NCBI GenBank assembly: GCA_963714255.1
Contig: CAVQNU010000033.1
Coordinates: 62,001 to 126,000 of the forward strand
From: Rhodovastum sp963714255
GTDB lineage: Bacteria; Pseudomonadota; Alphaproteobacteria; Acetobacterales; Acetobacteraceae
Direction: 5' to 3'
Length of the DNA: 64,000 bases
Every line of letters begins with the position of its first letter. The stretch's first letter is position 1. A program made the position numbers and the translations under genes. Below, in pieces: positions 17,651 through 25,589 of this stretch. The notes below the pieces were generated by a model. It was not told the DNA's origin. It was given only the letters and a program-made list of their open reading frames with translations, and did not search any database.

Positions 17651-18244
17651 TCAGGCCAAGGTTGCCGCCACCAGATCGGCCACTGCGTGCTCGCCGCGCG
17701 CCCGCAGCGCGGCGATAACCAATTCGCGGTCGGCGATGCTGCGGTTCTGGCTCATTTTCCACTGCGCCTCGATACGCTCGGCGCGCAGCCGGAAGCTGCG
17801 GACGCCGTTCATCATGGCCTCACGATAGCGCGGCTCCAGCGCGTCGATGTCGAACCCGCCGGGATCATCGCGTGCGGCCGCGCGCATCATGTCGGCCAGC
17901 GCCTGCCCTTCCAGGGGTTCGAGGTGGCCGTGCACGTGCACGGCGGCATAGTCCCAGGTCGGCACCGCCGGCTGGGTGCGGTACCAGCCGGGCGCGATAT
18001 AGGCATGCGGCCCGCTGAACACCGCCAGTGCCGCGCCGCCCGCGAACGCCGCGCATTGGGCGTTGCCGGCGGCGAGGTGGCCGGCGAGGATCAGGACATC
18101 CTTGTCATGACTCATAACAAACGGCAGATGCGAGGCCTCCATCCCCTGTTTCCCCTGCGTCACCAGCAGGCCGAACGGGTTGGCGGCGATCAGGGCGGCG
18201 ATCCGGGCGGGGTCGGTCTCGGTGAAGGCGGGGCGCAGATGCAT
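17651..18244 (-). CDS. PaiB-like FMN-binding protein
   Basis: Protein of 197 residues of the PaiB family (FMN-binding split-barrel fold; the Bacillus member represses sporulation and protease genes). Typical features are MHLRPAFTETDPARIAALI at the start, GLLVTQGKQGMEASHLPF, GPHAYIAPGWY and VPTWDYAAVHVHG, then a C-terminal segment ending in MSQNRSIADRELVIAALR. Role here is unknown; a regulator or flavin-dependent enzyme are both possible. Confidence 0.85.
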   Translation of the reverse strand: MHLRPAFTETDPARIAALIAANPFGLLVTQGKQGMEASHLPFVMSHDKDVLILAGHLAAGNAQCAAFAGGAALAVFSGPHAYIAPGWYRTQPAVPTWDYAAVHVHGHLEPLEGQALADMMRAAARDDPGGFDIDALEPRYREAMMNGVRSFRLRAERIEAQWKMSQNRSIADRELVIAALRARGEHAVADLVAATLA

Positions 18245-18298
18245 GGCGGGTTCCGGGCGGGCGGATTGCTATAGGCCATCATTGATCGGCCTGGCGTC

Positions 18299-19069
18299 TC
18301 AGAACGGAATTTCGACTTCCAAATGCCAGCGCAGCGTGCCGCCGGCGGTGGCCGGGGTGGCGCCGAACAGCCAGCCGAGTTCGTATTTGAAATTCCCCCC
18401 GCCGCGCAGGCCGAGATCCGCAAAGTCGAACGCGCCGAGCAGCACCGGCCCGGCGAGCAGTTGCTGTTGCGAGAAGGGCGGCATGTGGCCCAGCATGCCG
18501 GCCTCGCCGTAGACTTCTATTGCGGGCGATAGGGAAGCCCAGACGTTCCAGCGGCTTTGCCAGGCATAGCTGACATCCAGCCCGGTTTTGGTTTGGTCCG
18601 GCCCCAGCAGCCGGGTGACGAACAGGTTCAGCGTGTGCGTGGTGGGGCCGATGTCCTTGCCGATTGCCGGCCCGATGGTGAATTCGTTGGCGCCGGAGGT
18701 ATTGCTGCGCATGACGGTCTGGCCGTATTCGACATACAGGCTGGCATCGACGAAGTTCTCGCCCGGCCTGCTCAGTTCGAATGTGCTGTCGATGACCGCC
18801 TGGGTCAGCCGCGACGGCTGGTCGCCGGCCGGGGCGTGGTCGTAGCCGAGTTCGACCACGCAGTCCCACCATTGGGTCACGCCGGTGCCCACCGAGACGG
18901 TGTAGCCCTGTGCCCCGCCGAGCGAGGACCGCCGGTCGTAGACGGTATCGCCGTCGTTCTGGAACACCAGTTTGCCGAAATCGATCGCGTCGGGCGAAAC
19001 CATGCCGTAGTCGGCAAGCGCCCGCGCCGGCACCAGCAGGAAGAAAAGGAGCGGGGTCCAGGGGCCCAC
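18299..19069 (-). CDS. Exported outer-membrane-type beta-barrel protein
   Basis: Predicted exported protein of about 256 residues. A hydrophobic stretch LLFFLLVPARALA ends in a signal-peptidase-like site before DYGMVSP. The mature part has alternating hydrophobic/polar strands and a terminal Phe (HLEVEIPF), typical of outer-membrane barrels, and resembles putative transporter or porin-like proteins without a clear family. The start is uncertain: no ATG precedes the signal sequence. GTG 19069 is proposed, but it lies inside a palindromic repeat, so that the repeat encodes the signal peptide's first residues. Confidence 0.6.
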   Translation of the reverse strand: MGPWTPLLFFLLVPARALADYGMVSPDAIDFGKLVFQNDGDTVYDRRSSLGGAQGYTVSVGTGVTQWWDCVVELGYDHAPAGDQPSRLTQAVIDSTFELSRPGENFVDASLYVEYGQTVMRSNTSGANEFTIGPAIGKDIGPTTHTLNLFVTRLLGPDQTKTGLDVSYAWQSRWNVWASLSPAIEVYGEAGMLGHMPPFSQQQLLAGPVLLGAFDFADLGLRGGGNFKYELGWLFGATPATAGGTLRWHLEVEIPF

Positions 19070-19113
19070 CGGCCCCTGGCGGGTCCAGGGCAGAGCCCTG
19101 GCCTTCCTTGCTT
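19050..19113 (-). repeat. Single palindromic unit overlapping a signal-peptide start
   Basis: Inverted unit with GGGTCCAGGGCAGAGCCCTGG and the second hairpin GGGGCCCACCGGCCCC. It lies between the amidase stop and the barrel-protein gene in the same direction and provides the likely GTG start and first codons of the latter. Confidence 0.8.
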
Positions 19114-19136
19114 GTTGTTGTTGCCCCAGTGTCCGT

Positions 19137-20540
19137 TCAGTCCAGATCGGGGGTGGAGAAAGGCTCCGCCACCTCCAGTGTCCGCGCCGCCCGCAGCACC
19201 AGGTCGTCGCGGTACAACGCTGCGGCAATCTGCACCGAGCGCGGCAGCCCGTTGACGGCGTACCCCATGGGCACGGCGATGGAAGGCTGGCGGGTGAGAT
19301 TGAAGGCGAATGTCCACGACGCCCAGCCCGTCCACAGCGCCTCCAGCGGGTCGCCGACCGGCGCGTCGGCGAGCGGCGCCAGGCCGGGCACGGTGGGGCA
19401 CAGCACCAGGTCGTAGCGCTGGTGCAGGCGGGCCATGGCGTGGGCGGCCTCGATGCGCAGGGCCTCCATTTCGATCATGGCGGTGGCCGGGATGTTTTCG
19501 CTCGCCGCCGCCACTTGCAGCAGGCCGGGGTCGAGCATGTGCCGGCGCGACTCGGGGAAGGTGCTGACCAGCCGGGCCAGTGCGGCGCCCCAGAAGCGGG
19601 AGAAGATCGCCCGCGTGTCGGGCAGTTCGGGGTCGACTTCCTCGACTTCGGCGCCGGCCTCGGTGAGGAGTTGGGCGGCCTGCTCGACGGCGGCGATGCC
19701 TTCCCAGTCCACCGGGGCGTCGAAGCCGGGGCGGCGCAGCACCGCGACCCGCATTTCGGCCACCCCATCTTCGATGCCGGCGCGCCAGTCGCGGTCGCCG
19801 TGCGATTCGGGGGGCAGGCAGAACGGGTCGCGCAGGTCGAAGTGGCCAATGGCGGACAGCGCCAGGGCGGCGTCGCGCACGGTGCGGGCGATCGGTCCGG
19901 CCACCGCCACCGGGGCGAAGGCGCCGAGCGGCCACATCGGCACGCGGCCGAAGGTCGGTTTCAGGCCGACCACGCCGCACCAGGCGGCGGGGATGCGGAT
20001 GGAGCCGCCGCCATCGGTGCCGATATGCAGCGGCCCGAAGCCGGCCGCGGCGGCGGCGGCGGCGCCGGCCGACGAGCCGCCCGGCGTGTGCAGCTTGTTC
20101 CATGGGTTGCGGGTGATGCCGTGCAGCGGGCAGTCGCCCGGGGCTTTCCAGCCGAACTCGGTGGTGGTGGTTTTGCCGACCAGCACCGCGCCCTGTTCCT
20201 TCAGGCTGAGCACCAGGGGCGCGTCGTCGTCCACCGGCGCCGGATCGGTCAGGCGCGAGCCGCGGCGGGTGGGGAATCCGGCCAGATCGATCAGGTCCTT
20301 CACGGTCACCGGCACGCCGTCGAGCGTTCCGCGCGGGCGGCCGGCCCGCCAGCGCGCTTCGCTCTCGCCCGCCGCCTCCAGGCTGCGCGGGTTCAGCACC
20401 GCGAAGGCGTTGATCTCGGGGTTGAGGCGGGCGATTCGCTCGGTCACCGCTTTCAGCACCTCGACGGGGCTGAGCGCGCGGCGGGCGTAGTTGGCCAGGA
20501 GTTCCTCGGCCGACATCAGGGCGGGATCGGTGGCTGTCAT
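19137..20540 (-). CDS. Amidase (amidase-signature family)
   Basis: Hydrolase of 467 residues splitting an unknown amide. The Ser-cisSer-Lys catalytic set is visible: Lys in VTVKDLIDLAG, the Gly/Ser signature TPGGSSAGAAAA, and the nucleophile region GTDGGGSIRIPAAWCG. C-terminal FNLTRQPSIAVPMG is typical. Start ATG 20540 (TATDPALMSAEELLANYARR) opens the conserved N-terminal helix. Not GatA, since no gatC or gatB is adjacent. Confidence 0.9.
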   Translation of the reverse strand: MTATDPALMSAEELLANYARRALSPVEVLKAVTERIARLNPEINAFAVLNPRSLEAAGESEARWRAGRPRGTLDGVPVTVKDLIDLAGFPTRRGSRLTDPAPVDDDAPLVLSLKEQGAVLVGKTTTTEFGWKAPGDCPLHGITRNPWNKLHTPGGSSAGAAAAAAAGFGPLHIGTDGGGSIRIPAAWCGVVGLKPTFGRVPMWPLGAFAPVAVAGPIARTVRDAALALSAIGHFDLRDPFCLPPESHGDRDWRAGIEDGVAEMRVAVLRRPGFDAPVDWEGIAAVEQAAQLLTEAGAEVEEVDPELPDTRAIFSRFWGAALARLVSTFPESRRHMLDPGLLQVAAASENIPATAMIEMEALRIEAAHAMARLHQRYDLVLCPTVPGLAPLADAPVGDPLEALWTGWASWTFAFNLTRQPSIAVPMGYAVNGLPRSVQIAAALYRDDLVLRAARTLEVAEPFSTPDLD

Positions 20541-20748
20541 GCTCTTGCTTCGCTCTATTCCAAGGCCCGGGGCTTCCAGGGACCAATGATCCTGCGCAGC
20601 ATAGGCACCGCGACGACGGAGGGAACCCCGAATGACGGCCTTGAAACCCTGGATTGCCGTCGCGGCGGTAACAACCTTTGCGGGACATTGGGCTAATCGG
20701 CTGCGGATCAAGCTCGCGTTGATGCTTCCGATGGACGATTGGGTTTCG

Positions 20749-20815
20749 GAAGGCAAGGCCAGGGCTCTGCCCTGGACCCGCAAGGGGGCGGTGGCCCCCT
20801 TGACCCCATTCGTTT
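20749..20815 (+). repeat. Single copy of the palindromic unit
   Basis: Forward unit with CAGGGCTCTGCCCTGG and the second hairpin GGGGGCGGTGGCCCCC, ending CCCATTCGTTTAG. It lies between the amidase start and the end of the chemoreceptor gene, six bases from the chemoreceptor stop codon, and would act as that gene's terminator. Confidence 0.8.
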
Positions 20816-20821
20816 AGAAAT

Positions 20822-22993
20822 TCATTGGTGCCAACCACTTATGGCGCTTTTGCTCTTGGGGGTTAGGGCGGAGTCCTTGCGGTTTTTGTTCATCCGCCGG
20901 GTCAGCCTGCGCGCGCCTCGGCCAAAAACGACTTCGACCCGGCGCCGCAGCCCGGCAGCCTGGCCGGCCAAGGCGTCGGACGCCCCGCGCACCCGCGCGG
21001 CGGCATCGTCGGCACGGCCGGCGGCGTCCTGCAGCGCCCCGGCGTCGGCCGAGGCTGATGCCACCGCACCGGCAGCGCCGGCCACGTTGCTGGCGATCTC
21101 CTGCGTGGCCGCCGATTGCTGTCCGACCGCGACGGCGATGCTGGCGGCCACGCCATCGACCTCGGCCACCACCGAGCCGATACCGCGAATGGCCGCCGCG
21201 GCACTCTCGCCGGCAGCGCGCACGGCGGCGACGTGGCCGCCGATGTCGCCGGTGGCGCGCGCGGTCTGGGCCGCCAGTTGCTTCACCTCGGCGGCGACGA
21301 CGGCGAAGCCTTTGCCGGCCTCCCCGGCCCGCGCCGCCTCGATAGTGGCGTTCAGCGCCAGCAGGTTGGTCTGGCCGGCAATGGCGGCGATCAGTTCGAC
21401 CACCGTGCCGATCCGCCCCGCCGCCTCGTCCAGCGCGCGCAAGGTTTGGTCGGTGCGTTCGGTTTCCGCCACGGCGCGGCGAACGATGGCGGTGCAATCG
21501 CCAACGCGCCGGCCGATTTCGGTCACCGAGGCCGAGAGCTGCTCGGCGCCGGCGGCGGCGGCGCTGCTGTTGCCGGCCGCCGTGCGGGTCTGCCCGGCCA
21601 GGCACGTGGCACCGCGGCTGGTCAGGTCGGCCGCCGCCTTCATCTCCACAGCCGCCTGGTCCAGGCCGGCGGCGGCGGCGGCAACGGCGCTGAGGGCAGC
21701 CTCGGCGTCGGCGGAGAAACGGGTCAATGAAGCGGCCAGCGCGTCGCCGTGGCGCACCCGGTCCTGTTGCGCCGCGGCCTCGGCGGCGGCATGGGCATCC
21801 GCCTCGCGCAGCCCGTCGCGACATTGCCCGATTGCCGCGGCCATGGCGGAGACCTCGGCGGCGCAGCGTCCGGGGGGCAGGGCAAATTTGTAGTCGCGGC
21901 CGGCCAAGCGGTGGAGCGCCGCGCCGAGGACGAACAGCGGGCGCAGCACCCGACGCTGCGTCACCAGCGCCGCGGCGATGGCGCAGAGCAGGCCCAGCAC
22001 GGTCATCGCGGCGGATATGTCCACCTGGCGCCAGGCAGCGTCGGCGTCGGCATGGGCGCTGTCGGCTGCGCATGCCAGCGGCAACTCGGCCATGACCATC
22101 AGCGGCCGCAGCGCCTGTTCCATCAGCCGGTCCATCTCATCGATACCGACCGGCGGTGCCTGGCCGGCGTCCAGCGCTGCCTCGACGCGGGTGCGCAAAG
22201 TGACGAAGCGGCCGAAATACGCCTCCTGCGCGGCGGCCTGGGCGGCGGCCATCTGCTGGGGTGGCTGCTCGCCGAGGGCGGCGTGGACAAGCCGCCAGGA
22301 CGAGTCGACCACTGCGCGGAGAGCCTCCATCTGACGCCGCTGCTCCGGCGTGATGCGGCCATTGCGCATCTCTGCCGCGATCATGATGCGTTCCCGCCCG
22401 GCGGCGTCGCGGGCCGAATAGGCCGCGTCCTTCACCGCCGCCATGATCGCGCCGTCGCGGCTGGCGCGGCGCATGGCGCCGGTCAGCGTGGCGACGATGG
22501 ATTCCAGCCGGTCTACCAGCACGGTGGACACCGCATACCAGGTGGCGGCCAGCCCGGCCGGGCGGGCATCGAACCCCTGGCGCAGGGCGGCATAGGCGGT
22601 CTGGCGGGCCTGGGCGACATCCGCCAGGGCGGCGCCGATTCCGGCCGCGTCCGCGCCGCACGCCAGACGATCGCAGGCCGGCATCAGCCGGCCCAGGGCG
22701 GCTTGCAGCGTGGCGGCGCTGTCAGCGAACCGCGCCATCTGCGCAGCACTTGCCGGTGCCGGACCGGCCAGGGCGATCTGCAGCGGTCCGCGCTCGTTGC
22801 GCTCCGCCTGCAGGGCGGCAAAGGCATCCTGCACCGCCTCGGCCACCGCGATCACGGTTTGCGCCTGGTGCAGCCGCAGGGCGGCCCGCACGGCGGCATG
22901 GATGTTGGCCGCCAGCAGCAACAGGCTCAGGCCACCGAGCCCGGCATACAGAATGCTGCGAACGGACCAGGGGGTCCGGGATGACTTGGGCAT
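20822..22993 (-). CDS. Methyl-accepting chemotaxis protein
   Basis: Transmembrane receptor of 723 residues. TM1 is at about 12-34 (YAGLGGLSLLLLAANIHAAV); a long helical periplasmic sensor domain runs to about 320; TM2 (MTVLGLLCAIAAALV) is followed by a HAMP-like region. The cytoplasmic signalling domain (about 430-690) contains the conserved hairpin tip LLALNATIEAARAGEAGKGF then AVVAAEVKQLAAQTARAT. No CheR-docking pentapeptide is seen at the C-terminus, and no che genes are nearby. The last residues are basic, and the stop lies beside a repeat. Ligand unknown. Confidence 0.92.
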   Translation of the reverse strand: MPKSSRTPWSVRSILYAGLGGLSLLLLAANIHAAVRAALRLHQAQTVIAVAEAVQDAFAALQAERNERGPLQIALAGPAPASAAQMARFADSAATLQAALGRLMPACDRLACGADAAGIGAALADVAQARQTAYAALRQGFDARPAGLAATWYAVSTVLVDRLESIVATLTGAMRRASRDGAIMAAVKDAAYSARDAAGRERIMIAAEMRNGRITPEQRRQMEALRAVVDSSWRLVHAALGEQPPQQMAAAQAAAQEAYFGRFVTLRTRVEAALDAGQAPPVGIDEMDRLMEQALRPLMVMAELPLACAADSAHADADAAWRQVDISAAMTVLGLLCAIAAALVTQRRVLRPLFVLGAALHRLAGRDYKFALPPGRCAAEVSAMAAAIGQCRDGLREADAHAAAEAAAQQDRVRHGDALAASLTRFSADAEAALSAVAAAAAGLDQAAVEMKAAADLTSRGATCLAGQTRTAAGNSSAAAAGAEQLSASVTEIGRRVGDCTAIVRRAVAETERTDQTLRALDEAAGRIGTVVELIAAIAGQTNLLALNATIEAARAGEAGKGFAVVAAEVKQLAAQTARATGDIGGHVAAVRAAGESAAAAIRGIGSVVAEVDGVAASIAVAVGQQSAATQEIASNVAGAAGAVASASADAGALQDAAGRADDAAARVRGASDALAGQAAGLRRRVEVVFGRGARRLTRRMNKNRKDSALTPKSKSAISGWHQ

Positions 22994-23097
22994 ACGACCT
23001 CACCGACGGAGCCGAGCATGCGCGGCGGGTCGGTACGGCCCTGCCGGTGACCGGATCGTCACTACAAAGAATATGCCGCAGGTGCGATTAACGAGAG

Positions 23098-23745
23098 CTA
23101 TAGGCCGGGCGGCCCGGAGTCGGTATCGGGCTCGACGCGGCCGCGCAGGCGGGGCGGCGGCAGCCACCAGGGACGGCGGCTTTTGGCGGGACGCGGGTCG
23201 AGAGTGGGGTGGTGCGGGATCGGGGCCGGCCGGGGCGGCGGCCGGCGGGGCGGCGCGAGGGAGCGGGGGCGGCGGATGCGGGCGTGACGGGGCGACGGCG
23301 GGTGCGCGGGCGGAATGCCGAGCATGCGGCGGATCGGGGCGAGGGTGCGGCGGGCGGCGGTGCAGGCGAGCAGGTCGGCGGCGGCGGAATCGGCCAGCAG
23401 TGAGGCGAGTTGGGCGGCGTAGGCGGCGGCCTCGGGGCCGAGGGCACGGATCAGCCAGGCGCTGGTGGTGGGAAAGGGCGACTTGCGTTTGGGGCCGCTG
23501 TGGTTGGTGGTGCGGGGCCGCGGCGGCGGGATGGGGCCGGCGGCGAGGCGGGCGCGCAGGCGGTCGAGGCGGGATGCCGCGCGGGTGAGGTGCTGCCAGA
23601 GCGGGATGATGAGGACGGCAAGCCGAGGATTGTGGAGGAAGCGGCGGGCAATGAGGGCGGCGAGGTCGCGGAGGATGCCGCCGAGGCCGGCCACGCCGAG
23701 GGATGGGGCGGGGTTGGGGATGGCGGGGCGGGGTTGAGCGTGCAT
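23098..23745 (-). CDS. Arg/Pro-rich conserved-looking hypothetical protein
   Basis: Protein of 215 residues. The first ~75 residues are a plausible folded, helical segment (LGGILRDLAALIARRFLHNP, LAVLIIPLWQHLTRAASRLDRL), followed by another helical part (AWLIRALGPEAAAYAAQLA) and a C-terminal third made of Arg, Pro and His. I do not recognise a characterised family. Other reading frames of this very GC-rich stretch are also open, but they give Pro/Arg strings without structure, so this frame is preferred. The A/T-rich bases before ATG 23745 (AATTTAATCC on the minus strand) contrast with the gene. Confidence 0.55.
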   Translation of the reverse strand: MHAQPRPAIPNPAPSLGVAGLGGILRDLAALIARRFLHNPRLAVLIIPLWQHLTRAASRLDRLRARLAAGPIPPPRPRTTNHSGPKRKSPFPTTSAWLIRALGPEAAAYAAQLASLLADSAAADLLACTAARRTLAPIRRMLGIPPAHPPSPRHARIRRPRSLAPPRRPPPRPAPIPHHPTLDPRPAKSRRPWWLPPPRLRGRVEPDTDSGPPGL

Positions 23746-23905
23746 GGATTAAATTCCTAGCATAAGCTTGGGGTGGATCGCAACGGAATTTATGAAAGCG
23801 GACATGCCTCGATGCGGGTGGGGGGGGCCGGAACGGGTAGGGGCGTTGGAGGCTGGCGGCGCCGATTGGGGGGTCTGCGGCCATATCGGTCAGCACGGCG
23901 GGAGA

Positions 23906-23994
23906 GCGCAGCGTATCCCGCCATCGCAATTGGCGGTTGGCTGGGCGTCGGCGGACGAACGACGGCAGCCCGCAAGAGGCGGGATACGCTTCGC
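23906..23994. repeat. Inverted repeat pair of a REP-like sequence
   Basis: GCGCAGCGTATCCCGCC (23906-23922) is the imperfect inverse of GGCGGGATACGCTTCGC (23978-23994), which continues into TTTCCCGCCCTACGG. Such CGGGATACGCTTCG sequences look like a second REP-type family. The remainder of 23746-24105 shows no gene I can support. Confidence 0.6.
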
Positions 23995-24105
23995 TTTCCC
24001 GCCCTACGGCTTGCTGGAGCTATGACCTCTACATTTGGGGTCATGCTTTCACCTCGACCGGGCTGCAGTCCATTGCTTGCGGAGAATGCGAGTCAGGAAA
24101 AAATC

Positions 24106-24264
24106 ATGCAATTTATTAAAGAATGCCGAAGGGGTTCCTATAGAACCTACCAAATTTTTGATCATCATAAGCAAACCAGAATCATCCTTACAATCGAATT
24201 AGAACATCCCAAAATTGCGGGCGAAGCTTACTATCTCTTAGAGAGGCTCATACTTCTTCCGTAA
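24106..24264 (+). CDS. Small hypothetical protein in an AT-richer patch
   Basis: 52-residue reading frame (MQFIKECRRGSYRTYQIF to YYLLERLILLP) with an AGGA ribosome site seven bases before ATG 24106. Codons such as TTT, ATT, AAA and AGA are used freely, unlike any neighbour, suggesting recent acquisition or a remnant of a mobile segment. I see no recognisable domain. It may be only a fragment of a larger lost gene. The following sequence to 24330 is also AT-richer and without a clear gene. Confidence 0.4.
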   Translation: MQFIKECRRGSYRTYQIFDHHKQTRIILTIELEHPKIAGEAYYLLERLILLP

Positions 24265-24527
24265 AGACATGAGCCTTTGACTTAAATGGATGCCCATCCA
24301 ATTGTTACTAGACACTGTTCGGCCGGCTCTTCCTCAAGAAAGTCCACTCCTGTTTGATGCGGCGCCATAATTTCTACAGCAACATGACGCCCGGTTTGGG
24401 TCGAAAGCTTAGGAGTTGTCTGCACCGAGCCAGGGTTCGGTTCCATGCCAACCCGCTCGTCCGCAGACGTTCTGTTCCCGGCCAATACCGGACCCCAGGC
24501 CGCAAGGCGACAGCAAGGCGACAGCAA

Positions 24528-24599
24528 GTAGGGTGGGCTTCAGCGCACCGTCGCATGGTGCCCGGCAGGTTTGGGCTGGTGGGCTGAAGCCCACCCTAC
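24528..24599. repeat. REP doublet (BIME-like) near the RAYT gene
   Basis: GTAGGGTGGGCTTCAGCGCACC (24528-24549) faces GGTGGGCTGAAGCCCACC and CTAC (24578-24599). Each half contains a GGGCTtcAGCCC-type palindrome, and the two are in inverted orientation, the usual arrangement of REP pairs. Confidence 0.75.
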
Positions 24600-24700
24600 A
24601 GGATCAGCGTCGGCTTTGAAGCTCTCGTGTTCCGAAGCGGCCTGTCCGCTTCCGGCCAAGAGCCGACATCAGGCCGACGGCAGCGCGGGCTGAGAAGCAA

Positions 24701-24722
24701 GTAGGGTGGGCTTCAGCCCACC
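24701..24722 (+). repeat. REP palindrome on the 3' side of the RAYT gene
   Basis: GTAGGGTGGGCTTCAGCC plus CACC is a perfect palindromic core with the GTAG head, eight bases from the transposase stop. It is the inverse of the copy on the other side of the gene. A related longer sequence (CCGGCCAAGAGCCGACAT, ending near 24670) precedes it. Confidence 0.75.
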
Positions 24723-24730
24723 GTCGCGGG

Positions 24731-25264
24731 TTACAACCGCTTGCCGGCGTCAGCCGGTTCTGCTCCCTCGGGCGCCCAATCGATTGGATACATACCGAGC
24801 GCGACACATTTGGTGAAGCTCGAAAACGGCCAGTCGGCGGGGTGTGCGGCAAGCCTGTGCTTGACCGGATTGAAATGGATGTAGTCCATGTGAACGGCGT
24901 AATCCTGGTCATCGCGGATCGTGTGCTCCCAATATCGGCGTTGCCAAATGCCGGCCTCACGCTTGCGGACCAAGGATGCACAGCGATCTTCCGGCTGTGG
25001 GACGGATCGTGAGAACAGGGCCTTGATCGTCTGCCACCGAAGCGGGAAGTCGTGGTCGCCGGGCGGCAATGTCCATAAGCAATGCATGTGGTCCGGCAGC
25101 ACCACCCAGGCATCGATGTGAAAAGGATGGCGCGCCCGCACGGCTCGAACGGCGTTACGAAGTGCGCCGATTTCGGCCACCAACAAATCGGAGCGGCGAT
25201 CACACAGATTGACTGTGAGGAAATAAGATCCACCGTCTACCCGGTTGCGGCGATAGTTCGGCAT
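24731..25264 (-). CDS. REP-associated tyrosine transposase (RAYT, Y1/HUH family)
   Basis: Single-strand transposase of 177 residues of the RAYT branch, which is linked to spread of REP palindromes. The HUH metal motif is in VVLPDHMHCLW (His59 and His61). The catalytic tyrosine is expected in HMDYIHFNPVKH (Tyr128), and IWQRRYWEHTIRDDQDY is the typical preceding segment. N-terminal MPNYRRNRVDGGSYFLTVNL is a RAYT hallmark. The gene is full length and flanked by inverted REP palindromes sharing the GTAG head, so it may still act on them. Confidence 0.93.
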   Translation of the reverse strand: MPNYRRNRVDGGSYFLTVNLCDRRSDLLVAEIGALRNAVRAVRARHPFHIDAWVVLPDHMHCLWTLPPGDHDFPLRWQTIKALFSRSVPQPEDRCASLVRKREAGIWQRRYWEHTIRDDQDYAVHMDYIHFNPVKHRLAAHPADWPFSSFTKCVALGMYPIDWAPEGAEPADAGKRL

Positions 25265-25377
25265 AGTCTCAACAGTCTCGCTTTTCCGTACGGAAACACC
25301 GGCTTAGCAAACGCAGCCGCCAAACGTTGGGAGGAGGAGACATCATTTTCTGGGGGCACGCTTGATGGGTTTGCGTT

Positions 25378-25399
25378 GGTGGGCTGAAGCCCACCCTAC
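25378..25399 (-). repeat. REP palindrome on the 5' side of the RAYT gene
   Basis: GGTGGGCTGAAGCCCACC followed by CTAC, in inverse orientation to the copy at 24701. The rest of the 325-base gap between the RAYT start and trmJ holds no gene; it includes GCAGACATTCCGGTCCCGGC (25441-25460), which resembles sequence at 24462-24490, so the mobile unit's repeats extend beyond the palindromes. Confidence 0.75.
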
Positions 25400-25589
25400 A
25401 GAATCTGGAAATGTCCGGTTTCGTGCCAAGCCGCTTGTGAGCAGACATTCCGGTCCCGGCCAAGATCGGAGGTCCGGCAGCCAACCGTCAAGCGCCGGCA
25501 AGGTCCGAAACCAGCCATCCAGCAGGGCGGCCACCATGCGGTCGCCCCCCAAGCGGCGCGTGCCCCGCAGGAACATAACCCGATCGGCT

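Noticed and set aside
23000..23929. Overlapping 309-residue Pro/Arg reading frame in the accessory patch
   Set aside because: Almost entirely Pro, Arg, His and Ala without predicted structure; the alternative frame at 23098-23745 has a plausible folded half.
24282..24527. Small minus-strand reading frame after the 52-residue gene
   Set aside because: It spans repeated REP-flank sequence and has no ribosome site; at most a remnant.
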